Positions 25,649-36,833 of a DNA stretch of 42,230 bases are shown here, piece by piece. A program made the translations under genes and the position numbers. The stretch is taken from the NCBI GenBank assembly GCA_030681035.1, contig JAUXUI010000101.1, positions 1 through 42,230 on the forward strand, written 5' to 3'. Position 1 is the stretch's first letter. Each line of letters begins with the position of its first letter. Origin of the DNA: Lysobacteraceae bacterium (GTDB lineage Bacteria; Pseudomonadota; Gammaproteobacteria; Xanthomonadales; Xanthomonadaceae). Below the pieces are notes generated by a model. That model was given only the letters and a program-made list of their open reading frames with translations, searched no databases and was not told where the DNA came from.

Positions 25649-26041
25649 GTCGCCCACAGGGTGGGCTCCCACAAAAGCATGCCCCGTGGCTCGCACCAGG
25701 CTCCCACAAAAAAAAGTGCTGATTTGCCCATCCTGTGGGAGCGCACCCTGTGCGCGACCAGAACCCGCACTACCAAGTCGCCCACAGGGTGGGCTCCCAC
25801 AGGGAGACGTTCGTGCTCATTGTGGAGCAACTGCGTTACTCGCTGGTGCCAATCGGTGCTGTTGTGGGAGCCGGACTGCCGGCGAACCATCTTGCGACAG
25901 CTTCGCGCGCAAGGCGCGCTCCCACAAGCACCTTGAAGCACCCACCGATTGCCGGCAGATCGGTCTGCATGTCGGACGCGCAAGGTGCGCTCCCACAAGC
26001 ACCTTGAAGCACCTCTGTGGGAGCGCACCCTGTGCGCGACC
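25649..26041. repeat. Cluster of REP-type palindromes
   Basis: At least six copies of related elements in both orientations between the symporter promoter and the Grx gene. Forms include GTCGCCCACAGGGTGGGCTC followed by CCAC (25649 and 25786 regions), TGTGGGAGCGCACCCTGTGC followed by GCGAC (25734 and 26017 regions), and GTTGTGGGAGCCGGACTGCC (25860). The 25-bp segment starting GCTCCCACAAGCACCTTGAA occurs directly repeated at about 25918 and 25989. The rest of 25586-26181 holds no gene that I can support; all open frames here read through the repeats. Confidence 0.75.
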
Positions 26042-26181
26042 ATAGCCTGCGCGATCAGTGGCGTCCATGCCTCCCGCAGCACTTTGCATCCATGCACAGC
26101 GCAGGTTGTACACGAGCAGCCGGGGCTTGTTGAGCCGGCCTGTGACGCCAAAGCAACTGGATGCGTCAGGGACTCAAGCCA

Positions 26182-27111
26182 TCAATAACGCGGCACGCCG
26201 GGGTCAATCTGCTGCGCCCAGGCATCGATGCCGCCTTCGACGTTGTAGACATCGCGAAAGCCCAGGCCACGGAAATGCTCGGCGGCCTGGCGGCTGGAAT
26301 TGCCGTGGTGGCACAAGAAGGCGAGTGCGGTGTCCTTGGCCAGCGCGGCCAGCGTGGGCAGGCTGTCCTCATCGAGTGCCTGATGGGCGTGCGGGAACGG
26401 GGCCTGCGCACGATCCGCAGCCGGGCGCACATCGATCACGGTGATGCCACCATTGGCGATGCGCTCATGCAGTGCGGCGACGCTCAGCGATTGCACGGGC
26501 GGTGGTGCGTTGGGGTTGCGGATGGCCAGGCCGGCGCCGCGAACATCTTCCACCCAGTCGATTTCCATGCCGTTGGCACGAGGCGCGCTGATTACATCGA
26601 TATACAGATCCATGCCCTGCACCTGTGCGACCAGCTCGTTGCCGGTGATTTCCTTGAGTGCGAACTGCGCGTTGAAGCCCGGATCAACGCTCAAATGCAG
26701 GCCGGTGCCTTGTGGCAAGTCGGCCATCGCGCGGCCAATCGCGGCGGCGGCGGTATCGGTCATGGTGATGTTGGGTACGCTGCGATCCGGTGCGGGCAGG
26801 CCGAGCAACTGATGCAGTTCGCCGGAATTGACCAACTGCTCGATGATGTCCGAGCCGCCGACCAGCTCACCGCCGATATACAACTGCGGAATGGTCGGCC
26901 AACTGCCGAACACTTTGATACCGTCGCGGATATCGGCATCGGCCAACACATCGATACCCTGAAACGGCACGCCAAGGCCGTTCAGAATGCCGACGGCTTT
27001 TGCCGAAAAGCCGCACTGCGGCGCACTGGGCTGGCCTTTCATGAACAGCACGACGCGGTTGTCATCGAGCAGGGATTGAATGCGCTCGCGCAGCGCAGGT
27101 TGAATCGACAT
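26182..27111 (-). CDS. grxD: Monothiol glutaredoxin-rhodanese fusion (Grx4 type)
   Basis: 309 residues, ATG at 27111 with GGAG nine bases upstream. Three parts: a CGFS monothiol glutaredoxin (residues 1-108; FMKGQPSAPQCGFS with Cys33, WPTIPQLYIGGELVGGSDI); a middle domain (about 112-200; ITMTDTAAAAIGRAM, GTGLHLSVDPGFNAQFAL) that resembles an A-type iron-sulphur carrier but has no cysteine; and a rhodanese domain (about 215-309) with active Cys267 in FLCHHGNSSRQ. CGFS glutaredoxins carry [2Fe-2S] clusters, so it should work in iron-sulphur cluster transfer, possibly coupling sulphur handling. This architecture is a known Xanthomonadales form of Grx4. Single gene. Confidence 0.9.
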   Translation of the reverse strand: MSIQPALRERIQSLLDDNRVVLFMKGQPSAPQCGFSAKAVGILNGLGVPFQGIDVLADADIRDGIKVFGSWPTIPQLYIGGELVGGSDIIEQLVNSGELHQLLGLPAPDRSVPNITMTDTAAAAIGRAMADLPQGTGLHLSVDPGFNAQFALKEITGNELVAQVQGMDLYIDVISAPRANGMEIDWVEDVRGAGLAIRNPNAPPPVQSLSVAALHERIANGGITVIDVRPAADRAQAPFPHAHQALDEDSLPTLAALAKDTALAFLCHHGNSSRQAAEHFRGLGFRDVYNVEGGIDAWAQQIDPGVPRY

Positions 27112-27165
27112 GGTGCAGCTCCAGACGGGTTATCGCGCCATTTTACGCGCTACTGCCGAACCGTG

Positions 27166-28032
27166 CTAAGCGGCGGGGCGCAGCCGGTCCGCGCCGAGCT
27201 GCATGCTAGTCACTGCCGGCAATGCGCCGAATGCAAGCGCGCTCACAGCACCGGGCTGCACCAGATCGCCCCGTGCGTTGGCGAGGCAGGTTTGCTGCTC
27301 GGTCCAGTGCATCAATTCGAGATACCCCGAGTCATCCTCGGTCAGCGCAGTGCAGTGTTCCACCCAATCGCCGTCGTTGCAGTACAGCACGCCGTCGATG
27401 TTGCGAATGCCACCAAAATGGATATGGCCGCAGATGTGGCCGTCGAAGCCCTGTTCCTTGGCGGTTGCCGCAACCAGGTGTTCAAATTGCTGGATGTAGG
27501 CGAGTGCGCGCGCGATGCGCGACTTGATGATGATGGTGAGCGCTAGATAGGGCAGGGCACGCCGCCGCCGCCACCGGTTCAGACGGCGATTGAACCAGCA
27601 GATCAATTGTTGTGAGGTGTCGCCCAATTGATAAAGCCAGCGCTTGCCGCCGTGGTGTGGATCGAACTCGTCGCCATGGCTGACCCGGAAGCGGCGACCA
27701 TCGGCGCCGATGTGCAGGGCGTCGCGCATGATCCGGATCCCGCCGATGCATTGCCCGGCCAGGCCACGCAGCGCGGCATCGTGGTTGCCCGGTATGTAGA
27801 TCACCTCGGTGCCGCTGCGCGCCATGCGCAGCAACTGGCCCAATACGGCGGCATGGGTGGCTGGCCAGTAGGGGTGCTGGCGTAGTGCTTCCAGATCGAT
27901 GATGTCGCCAACCAGGTAGAGCTGCCGGCAGCGGACATGGCGGAGAAAATCGAGCAGGTATTCCGCCTTGCAATCGGGCGTACCCAGATGCACATCGGAC
28001 ACAAAGACGGTGCGTAGTGGTGGTGACGCCAT
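27166..28032 (-). CDS. LpxH-like UDP-2,3-diacylglucosamine diphosphatase family metallophosphoesterase
   Basis: 288 residues from the ATG at 28032, where the family sequence (LRTVFVSDVHLGTPDCKAEYL) starts soon after; an upstream ATG at 28080 adds 16 unlikely residues. Calcineurin-like metal motifs are all visible: SDVHLG, VGDIID, IPGNHDAALR, VSHGDEFDPHHGGKRW and ICGHIHFGGI. The DPHHGG and WVEHCTAL segments put it with the broader LpxH/YbbF-like group that is often a second copy beside a canonical LpxH. It would hydrolyse a UDP-linked or other phosphodiester at the inner face of the membrane; lipid A synthesis is a family-based guess. glnE starts transcription upstream on the same strand. Confidence 0.82.
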   Translation of the reverse strand: MASPPLRTVFVSDVHLGTPDCKAEYLLDFLRHVRCRQLYLVGDIIDLEALRQHPYWPATHAAVLGQLLRMARSGTEVIYIPGNHDAALRGLAGQCIGGIRIMRDALHIGADGRRFRVSHGDEFDPHHGGKRWLYQLGDTSQQLICWFNRRLNRWRRRRALPYLALTIIIKSRIARALAYIQQFEHLVAATAKEQGFDGHICGHIHFGGIRNIDGVLYCNDGDWVEHCTALTEDDSGYLELMHWTEQQTCLANARGDLVQPGAVSALAFGALPAVTSMQLGADRLRPAA

Positions 28033-28112
28033 CGCAGTGCCTTTAACCGAACCTGCTGAAAGATTCTGCACACGCCGCATATCGCCATGATGACGAAAGG
28101 GTTCCAGTATTG

Positions 28113-30932
28113 TTACGCGGCGCCGGCGGGCGGCGATGGTTGACCAAAATCCAGCCCCAACGTGGCGCAGGCCGCATGCACCAGTTCGCGAGCACGCACC
28201 AGTTCGTCAGTCAGCGCAACCACCCGCGGGCGGCAATCGAGTGTGCATTCCAGTGAGCGCATCAGCAGACAGCCGTGGGCCATGCGGGCACCCTCGGCAC
28301 GGGCGCTGTCCCAGATACCAACAGCGTTGAGGGTGTCGATCAACGCGCCGGTACTGCGCGGCTGGGCCAACACCGGGAACTGTGCGGAATGGGTGAGTAC
28401 CGCTGCCTGCAGCGCAAACTCCAGATCAACCAGCCCGCCTTCGCCGTGTTTCAGATCGAATCGCCCGGGCTGCGAGCGATCCAGCTCGGCGCGCATGCGC
28501 TGACGCATCTGGCGCACGTCGCCCGCCACCTTGTCCGCGTTGCGCGGCAGGCACAGGGTTTGCGCGCGGGTGTGTTCAAAGGTCTGCATCACCGACGCGG
28601 AACCAGCAATGGCGCGGGCGCGCACCAGTGCCTGGTGTTCCCATGCCCAGGCGCGCTCGCGCTGGTAACCGGCAAAGCGCTCGATGCTCGATACCAGCAG
28701 ACCGCCGGCGCCATCAGGGCGCAGCCGCAGATCGGTTTCGTACAGGCGCCCGGAAGGTGTCGGCACCGACATCAGGTTGACCAGTTTTTGCACCAGCTTG
28801 GCGTACCAACGCGGTGCATCAAGCGGACGCGGCCCCTCAGAAACGGCATCGACCGGTGCATCGTAGACGAACACCAGATCCAGATCGGAGGCAAAACCCA
28901 GTTCATTACCGCCCATGCTGCCGTAACCGAGCACGGCCAGGCCGTTGCCGGGTGCTGGGCCGTGGTTGAGCGCGACATCGGCTGAAGCCATCGGCAATAC
29001 GGCTTCCACCACCACTTGCGCCACCCAAGCCAGTTGCTGCGCACTGCGTTGGGCAGGTTGGCGCTCGGCCAACGCTGCCAGCGCGATGCGAAATGACAGG
29101 GCATGACGAAACTCGTTCAGTACGCGCAGCCGCTCTTCGGTGTCGTCCTCGGCAAGGCCGGCCAGTGCGCGTGCCAGTTCGGTGCGCAGGCTGTCTTCAT
29201 CGGGTGGCAGATCGACGTAACGCGAATCGAGCAGCTCATCAAGCAGTAGCGGATGTTGCACCAGATGCTCGGCCAACAGCGCGCTGCGCGATACCACGTT
29301 GACCAACCGCGCCAGTGCTTTGGGGGCTTCATCCAGCAGTGCGAGATAGCTGCTGCGCCGGACGATGGCGCTGAGAAGACTGAGCAAGCGCGGCAACGCG
29401 GTGTGCGGGTCGCTGCCGCTACCCGTGGCATGCAGCAACGCCGGGACGACACGGTCCAGCCGTGCCCGCCCGCGCGTGGACAGGCTGCGCAGTGCCGGTG
29501 ACGCGACGAATTGACGAAGTGCGGCATCAGCACCCGGGGCGTCCTCGAATCCCGCATCGGCGAGTATGTCGGCTTCGCCGGCATCGGGCAGCGCACGCCA
29601 GTAGCGTTCCAGCATACTGGCCTTGGCGGTGCGCTTGCGCGGCGCGAGCAGTCGATCAAACTCTTCGCATACGGCGCTTCGGTGGTGCTGCAAGGCATCG
29701 TAAAGTGCTTGCCAATGCGGATAACCCAGGCCCGTGGCCAGACGCAAGCGGGTGAGATCATCTTCGGGCAATTGATGGGTTTGCTGGTCGGCGAGCATTT
29801 GCAGGCGGTTTTCCAGTCGCCGCAAAAACCGGTAGGCCGCCGCCAGGCGGTCGGCAACGTCAGCGCTGAAATGCCCGGCATCGGCAAGCGCCTGCAATGC
29901 CGCCAGCAGGCCACGTTGACGCAATTGTGGCTCGCGCCCGGCACGCACCAGTTGCAAGGCTTGCACCAGAAATTCGATCTCGCGAATACCGCCCGGCCCC
30001 AGCTTGATGTGCTCGGCCATGTCGCGGCGCTCCACTTCGGCGGCGATCAGCGCCTTCATCGCACGCAGGCCATCGAGTGCGCCGTAGTCGAGGTAACGGC
30101 GATAGACAAACGGCCGCAGGGTATCCAGCAGGCGCTCACCGGCTAGCATGTCGCCGGCCACCGGCCGTGCCTTGATCCAGGCGTAACGCTCCCAGTCACG
30201 GCCTTCGCGCTGAAAATACTGTTCCATCGCGGTGAACGGCAATACCAGACGGCCGCTGTTGCCGAACGGGCGCAGTCGCATGTCCACGCGATAGCAAAAA
30301 CCGTCTGCGGTTACGTTATCGAGCAACTGGATCAGCTGTTGCCCGGCACGGGCAAACCAGGTTTCGGCATCCAGTGCGCGCTTGCCGGTGCTCTGGCCGG
30401 TCTCGGGAAAGGCAAACACCAGATCCACATCCGACGAAAAATTGAGTTCGCGGCCACCGAGTTTGCCAAGGGCAAACACGACCAGTGATTGCGGCTCGCC
30501 ATTGTGGTTACAGATCATGCCGTGACGCTGCGCCATGTCGCCCTGCACCGCAGCCAGCGCGGTGGCGATGCAGCGATCCGCCAGTTCGGAGGTGCCGCGC
30601 AGGACGTGATCGATGGCGTGCGGGTCGGCGACATCGGCGAGAATCATCGCCAGCGAACCGGCAACGCGGTAGCGGCGCAACAGTGCCGGCCATTGCTCGC
30701 TGTTGTCCGCCGCGAGCAGCGGTGGCGGTGGTAGTTCGCACTGCGCAATGGCCCATAGTGCCGGGTCGCGCAGCAGCGCATCAAAGGCAAAGTTGCTGGC
30801 GAGCAGCACCCCGTCGAGCAGGCGCAATGCAGCCGCGTCATCGACATCCAGGCCAGCGGCTTGCAGTCTGGTCCGGCGCTCGTTGAGCCAGTCATTCAAC
30901 GCGGGCGGAAGGATGTACGGAGCGCAGGCCAT
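28113..30932 (-). CDS. glnE: Bifunctional glutamine synthetase adenylyltransferase/adenylyl-removing enzyme
   Basis: 939 residues from the ATG at 30932 (MACAPYILPPALNDWL); E. coli GlnE has 946. Two nucleotidyltransferase domains are clear. The N-terminal adenylyl-removing domain has LGKLGGRELNFSSDVDLVF (near residue 167) and YRVDMRLRPFGNSG. The C-terminal adenylyltransferase domain has GYGSMGGNELGFASDLDLVF (near residue 682), YETDLRLRPDGAGG and the final LKHGEGGLVDLEFALQ helical region. It adenylylates glutamine synthetase in nitrogen excess and reverses this in limitation, under PII control. Both catalytic Asp pairs (DVD, DLD) are kept, so both activities should be present. Confidence 0.96.
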   Translation of the reverse strand: MACAPYILPPALNDWLNERRTRLQAAGLDVDDAAALRLLDGVLLASNFAFDALLRDPALWAIAQCELPPPPLLAADNSEQWPALLRRYRVAGSLAMILADVADPHAIDHVLRGTSELADRCIATALAAVQGDMAQRHGMICNHNGEPQSLVVFALGKLGGRELNFSSDVDLVFAFPETGQSTGKRALDAETWFARAGQQLIQLLDNVTADGFCYRVDMRLRPFGNSGRLVLPFTAMEQYFQREGRDWERYAWIKARPVAGDMLAGERLLDTLRPFVYRRYLDYGALDGLRAMKALIAAEVERRDMAEHIKLGPGGIREIEFLVQALQLVRAGREPQLRQRGLLAALQALADAGHFSADVADRLAAAYRFLRRLENRLQMLADQQTHQLPEDDLTRLRLATGLGYPHWQALYDALQHHRSAVCEEFDRLLAPRKRTAKASMLERYWRALPDAGEADILADAGFEDAPGADAALRQFVASPALRSLSTRGRARLDRVVPALLHATGSGSDPHTALPRLLSLLSAIVRRSSYLALLDEAPKALARLVNVVSRSALLAEHLVQHPLLLDELLDSRYVDLPPDEDSLRTELARALAGLAEDDTEERLRVLNEFRHALSFRIALAALAERQPAQRSAQQLAWVAQVVVEAVLPMASADVALNHGPAPGNGLAVLGYGSMGGNELGFASDLDLVFVYDAPVDAVSEGPRPLDAPRWYAKLVQKLVNLMSVPTPSGRLYETDLRLRPDGAGGLLVSSIERFAGYQRERAWAWEHQALVRARAIAGSASVMQTFEHTRAQTLCLPRNADKVAGDVRQMRQRMRAELDRSQPGRFDLKHGEGGLVDLEFALQAAVLTHSAQFPVLAQPRSTGALIDTLNAVGIWDSARAEGARMAHGCLLMRSLECTLDCRPRVVALTDELVRARELVHAACATLGLDFGQPSPPAGAA

Positions 30933-31002
30933 GGTGCATCTTCGCACAGCCGTTGCGGCGTTCAGCCTGCTTGCCGCCTGCACGCCGCAGGCAGGGCAGT
31001 CC

Positions 31003-31033
31003 GTAGGATGGGTAGAGCGCAGCGAAACCCATC
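31003..31033 (+). repeat. 31-bp repeat, copy 1
   Basis: Starts GTAGGATGGGTAGAGCGCAG and ends CGAAACCCATC. Identical to the inverted copy at 31164-31194 and one base different from that at 39748-39778. It falls just upstream of glnE, so with copy 2 it can form a large stem in the glnE leader. Confidence 0.75.
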
Positions 31034-31163
31034 GCTTTCCGGCAGGTGAGTCGCGGACGCTTCGCCACATTGTTCATTGTGTGAACTGCGTCTGCGCTGC
31101 GCTCTAACCCTCCCGCGATCTGCAATGCCGCCGATTGGGGCAGAGACTCGAGGCGTGGCGATT

Positions 31164-31194
31164 GATGGGTTTCGCTGCGCTCTACCCATCCTAC
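31164..31194 (-). repeat. 31-bp repeat, copy 2 (inverted)
   Basis: Exact inverted copy of 31003-31033, 130 bases away. Between and after them lie two REP palindromes, GTCGCCCACAGGGTGGGCTC at 31225 and its inverted relative GTAGGAGCCAACCCTGTGGG at 31271. The 366-bp gap 30933-31298 is otherwise empty. Confidence 0.75.
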
Positions 31195-31298
31195 CCAACT
31201 GGCATACCACAACCGGACATTACGGTCGCCCACAGGGTGGGCTCCCACAGAAAAACGGTGGTCTGTCCCTGTAGGAGCCAACCCTGTGGGCAACCTGC

Positions 31299-33548
<2,250 letters not shown>

Positions 33549-33597
33549 TCAGTCCTGGGTCGCTTCGAGTTGGTCAGCGTAGCAAGGTGCAGCCATG

Positions 33598-34485
33598 TCA
33601 GCGAATGGCCAACGACAGGGCGATGCCGGCAAACACCACCAGCCCAACCCAGGCGTTGTGCAAAAATGCGCGAAAGCAGGCGTCACGCTGGCGTTGGCGC
33701 GCAATCCAGAACTGCCACGCGATCAACACGCCCGCGACGGCCAGGCTGGCGAAGTAAACCGCACCCAGTTCGAGGCGCTGACCGAGCAGCACCATGCTCA
33801 GCAGGAAACCGGAAAATAGCACTGCCTGTGCCAGCAGATCAGCCGAGCCGAACAAAATCGCCGTGCTTTTGGCGCCGGCACGCAGGTCGTCGTCGCGATC
33901 CACCATCGCGTACCAGGTGTCGTAGCCGGTGGCCCACAGGATGTTGGACAGGAACAACAGCCAGGCGATTGCCGGCACAGAGCCGGTGACTGCGGCGTAA
34001 GCCATCGGGATACTCCAGCCGAAGGCTATCCCGAGGTACACCTGCGGCAGATAGGTGTGCCGTTTCAAATACGGGTAACTGGCAGCGAGAAACACGCCGA
34101 CCACGCTCAGCAGCACGGTCAGGCGATTGGTCAGCAGCACCAGTGCGAATGCCACTGCCATCAACGCCGCAAACACGATCAGTGCTTCGCGCCCGCTTAC
34201 CGCGCCGGTCGCCAGCGGCCGGTTGCGGGTGCGTTTTACCTGGACATCGAGCCAGCGGTCGGCGTAATCGTTGATTACGCAGCCAGCGGAGCGGGTGAGC
34301 CAGACACCGGCGCTGAATATCGCCAGCAGATACCAGGGTGGGGTGCCATCGGCGGCCAGCCACAGCGCCCACCAGGTGGGCCACAACAGCAACAGCACGC
34401 CAATCGGGCGGTCGCCACGCAGCAAAAGCCAATAATTGCGAATGCGCTGGCCCGGCAGCGGGTGATTGGGCAGGTGTGGTTTCAT
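33598..34485 (-). CDS. ubiA: 4-hydroxybenzoate polyprenyltransferase
   Basis: 295 residues from the ATG at 34485 ([19 protein letters not shown]). Both Asp-rich motifs of UbiA-family enzymes are present: [24 protein letters not shown] (NDxxD) and [21 protein letters not shown] (DxxxD), along with [20 protein letters not shown] and about eight or nine membrane helices. It transfers the polyprenyl chain to 4-hydroxybenzoate, an early step in ubiquinone synthesis, in the inner membrane. No ubiC is adjacent. It is divergent from the response regulator gene 83 bases away. Confidence 0.96.
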   Translation of the reverse strand: MKPHLPNHPLPGQRIRNYWLLLRGDRPIGVLLLLWPTWWALWLAADGTPPWYLLAIFSAGVWLTRSAGCVINDYADRWLDVQVKRTRNRPLATGAVSGREALIVFAALMAVAFALVLLTNRLTVLLSVVGVFLAASYPYLKRHTYLPQVYLGIAFGWSIPMAYAAVTGSVPAIAWLLFLSNILWATGYDTWYAMVDRDDDLRAGAKSTAILFGSADLLAQAVLFSGFLLSMVLLGQRLELGAVYFASLAVAGVLIAWQFWIARQRQRDACFRAFLHNAWVGLVVFAGIALSLAIR

Positions 34486-34568
34486 GGCGCGAAGCGTAGC
34501 AAAGCATGATGGGTTCGGGCCACGACTTAAGCTCAATCAAAGCGGGATCGTTACACTGGCCGTAATTC

Positions 34569-35252
34569 ATGGTGATGGTGGCTGTGGTGCGAATTCTTGT
34601 GGTCGATGATTCCGAACGCTTGCGCTGCGCCCTGGCAACCGGGCTTGGCGGCAGTGGCTTTGCTGTGGATCTGGCCGCCGATGGCCGCGAAGCCTTGTCG
34701 TATTTGGAAGCCTACAGTTATGACGTGATCGTGCTGGATCTGATGATGCCGTTTGTCGATGGGCTCGATGTGCTGCGTGAAATCCGCCGCCGCCAATTGC
34801 AGTGCCGGGTATTGATCCTTTCGGCGCGTGACCAGATCGATGATCGGGTGCAGGCTCTGGATCTGGGTGCCGATGATTATCTGGTCAAGCCGTTTGCGTT
34901 TGCGGAACTGCGCGCAAGGGTGCAGGCACTGGCCCGGCGTCGGTTCGATGAGCGCGCGCCGCTGCTGACTCACGGCAACCTGAGCATCGATACCGTGGCC
35001 TTGAATGCGCGGGTCGATGAGACGATATTGCCGTTGACGCCAAAGGAGTTCGCGCTGTTGGTGCTGCTGCTGCGTCACCGCGGCCGCACGCTGAGCCGCG
35101 AGGCGGTATTTGAACACCTGTACAGTTCGGACAGCACCGCCTCGGACAAGGTCATCGAAGTGTTGATGAGCACTTTGCGCAGCAAGCTGGGCAAAGCCGG
35201 GCATGCCGAGCTGATCGAAACCCGGCGGGGTTTTGGTTACGTGGTCAACTGA
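34569..35252 (+). CDS. OmpR-family response regulator
   Basis: 227 residues from the ATG at 34569; a GTG at 34587 (reading MRILVVDDSE) is a possible true start. The receiver has ILVVDDSE, phosphoacceptor Asp57 in IVLDLMMPFVDG, LILSARD and DDYLVKPF. The winged-helix effector has LTPKEFALLVLLLRHRGRTL, SREAVFEHLYSS, VIEVLMSTLRSKLG and the IETRRGFGYVV end. It resembles the QseB/PmrA/TctD group. The histidine kinase gene begins one base after the stop, so this is a two-gene operon. The stimulus cannot be told; the group often answers cations, peptides or organic acids. The only GAATTC I found in the window lies near its start. Confidence 0.93.
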   Translation: MVMVAVVRILVVDDSERLRCALATGLGGSGFAVDLAADGREALSYLEAYSYDVIVLDLMMPFVDGLDVLREIRRRQLQCRVLILSARDQIDDRVQALDLGADDYLVKPFAFAELRARVQALARRRFDERAPLLTHGNLSIDTVALNARVDETILPLTPKEFALLVLLLRHRGRTLSREAVFEHLYSSDSTASDKVIEVLMSTLRSKLGKAGHAELIETRRGFGYVVN

Positions 35253-35253
35253 C

Positions 35254-36675
35254 ATGCGCCTGTCTCTGGTCGACCAACTCAGTGTGCTGCTGACCGTGCT
35301 GTTGGGCGTCATTCTTTCCGCGTTGTTCTGGTTTGTCGATGTACGCATCGACGCGGAGCTGTACGGGCGTTTCGATCGCGGCCTGCATAGCCGGTTGAAC
35401 TTGCTGGCCAATATGCAGGGCGTGGGTTCGGGAAGCCCGGTACCCACTCGCCTTGAGCGCTGGCTACCGGAGTATGCCGAGCATGGCCACACCGCGTTCT
35501 ACCAAGTCTGGGATGCGCACGGCTTTACGGTTGAGCGATCGGAATCCAGCGATGGCCGGGATTTGCCGGCGCCATCGCAATTGCTGGCCGGTGCGCCGGC
35601 GAAGTTGTACGACGTGCAGTTACCCGATGGGCATCGGGGGCGTGCGGCAGTTCGCCGTTTCGATTTGCCCGCGGATGATCCGCGCGGCAGCTTGTACCTG
35701 ATGATCGCCGATGAACGTGAACCACTCGATGCGCTGGAGCGCAGCCTGCATTTCGCATTGCTGGGTGGTACCGCGTTGGCGCTGTTGCTGGCGATCATTG
35801 TGCTGCGCTGGGCGGTGGTGCGCACGTTGGCGCCACTGCAAAGACTGGGCGAGGCGGCTAGCGACATCGATCCCGATGGCCAGCCCGTGACGCTGCATAT
35901 CCAGGGCTTGCCCAAAGACCTGCTGCCGATGGCCGGCAAGTTCAACATGCTGCTGGAGCGTCTGTTTGCCACTATCGCCCGCGAGCGCCGTTTCGCCCGT
36001 GATCTGGCGCACGAGTTGCGTACGCCGATGGCGGAAACCCGCGCCATCGCCGAGGTCGCGTTATTGACCGGTGACCACGAGGCCCTGCGCAGCAGTCTTG
36101 CTGAAATCGGCAAGGTCAGTGCGGAAATGGAACGGGTGGTGGAAACATTGCTTGCGCTGGCGCGGCAGGAGGCGGGTCTGGATAGTCCGGCAGTAGAACC
36201 GGTCGAGCTGGCGGGGCTGGTGGCCGGGCAATTGCGCCGACTCACCGAGGCTGCGCAATCGCGGCAGATCACGTTTCAGGTTGCGATGCCGCATGAGGCA
36301 TGGGTGTTGGCCGATGCGGCGGCATGTGAGCGCATTATTGCCAATGTGTTGGGCAATGCGGCGGCGCATGCGCCAGCGGGCGATACCGTGGCGGTGTGTG
36401 TGTTGCACGATGAAGCTGCGCAGATTGCGGTGAGTGTCAGTAATGCCGCACCGGGTTTGCGCGTGCAAGACATGGCGCAGCTTGGCGAGCGGTTCTATCG
36501 CGGTGAGGCGCCGCCGGATCGAAAGCACGCGGGCCTTGGGTTGGCGCTGGCGCAGGCTTTGGCCAAAGCGCAGGGGCTGCGTCTGCTGCTTGAACTGGAC
36601 GACGTAAGCCGGCTTCGAGTGACGCTGGGCGGGTTTGCGCCATTGCCCGGCGATGACGAATCGGGTAGTTACTGA
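35254..36675 (+). CDS. Membrane sensor histidine kinase (EnvZ/QseC type)
   Basis: 473 residues from the ATG at 35254. Helix 1 is around residues 10-32 (LLTVLLGVILSALFWFV), a periplasmic sensor of about 130 residues follows, and helix 2 is FALLGGTALALLLAIIVLRW. A HAMP-like linker leads to HisKA RRFARDLAHELRTPM with phosphoacceptor His253, then HATPase boxes NVLGNAAAHAP and AGLGLALAQALAKAQG. Classic kinase/phosphatase partner of the preceding regulator, with nearly overlapping coding regions and no separate ribosome site. The periplasmic part has no motif I know, so the signal is open. Confidence 0.93.
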   Translation: MRLSLVDQLSVLLTVLLGVILSALFWFVDVRIDAELYGRFDRGLHSRLNLLANMQGVGSGSPVPTRLERWLPEYAEHGHTAFYQVWDAHGFTVERSESSDGRDLPAPSQLLAGAPAKLYDVQLPDGHRGRAAVRRFDLPADDPRGSLYLMIADEREPLDALERSLHFALLGGTALALLLAIIVLRWAVVRTLAPLQRLGEAASDIDPDGQPVTLHIQGLPKDLLPMAGKFNMLLERLFATIARERRFARDLAHELRTPMAETRAIAEVALLTGDHEALRSSLAEIGKVSAEMERVVETLLALARQEAGLDSPAVEPVELAGLVAGQLRRLTEAAQSRQITFQVAMPHEAWVLADAAACERIIANVLGNAAAHAPAGDTVAVCVLHDEAAQIAVSVSNAAPGLRVQDMAQLGERFYRGEAPPDRKHAGLGLALAQALAKAQGLRLLLELDDVSRLRVTLGGFAPLPGDDESGSY

Positions 36676-36688
36676 CGTAACGCTTTTT

Positions 36689-36805
36689 GTAGCAGCGCGC
36701 CTGCGCGCGAAGCGGTTCGCGGGGTTGTTCGCCGGCAGGCCGGCTCCCACGCGCACGAAGCGTGTGTGCCGGAGGATTTGTGTGGCAGCGCGCTTGCGCG
36801 CGAAG
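36689..36805. repeat. REP-like elements after the kinase gene
   Basis: TGTAGCAGCGCGCCTGCGCG at 36689 and TGTGGCAGCGCGCTTGCGCG at 36781, each followed by CGCGAAGC, flank a GCCGGCAGGCCGGCTCCCAC stretch. They are AGCAGCG/GGCAGCG variants of the 10525 family and lie between convergent genes, where they may act as bidirectional stop signals. Confidence 0.65.
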
Positions 36806-36833
36806 CTTTTGATGCTCTGTTTGTGTGGCAGCG

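Noticed and set aside
25639-26151. Open frames through the REP cluster
   Set aside because: They encode repeated REP translations only, on both strands, with no protein-like features.
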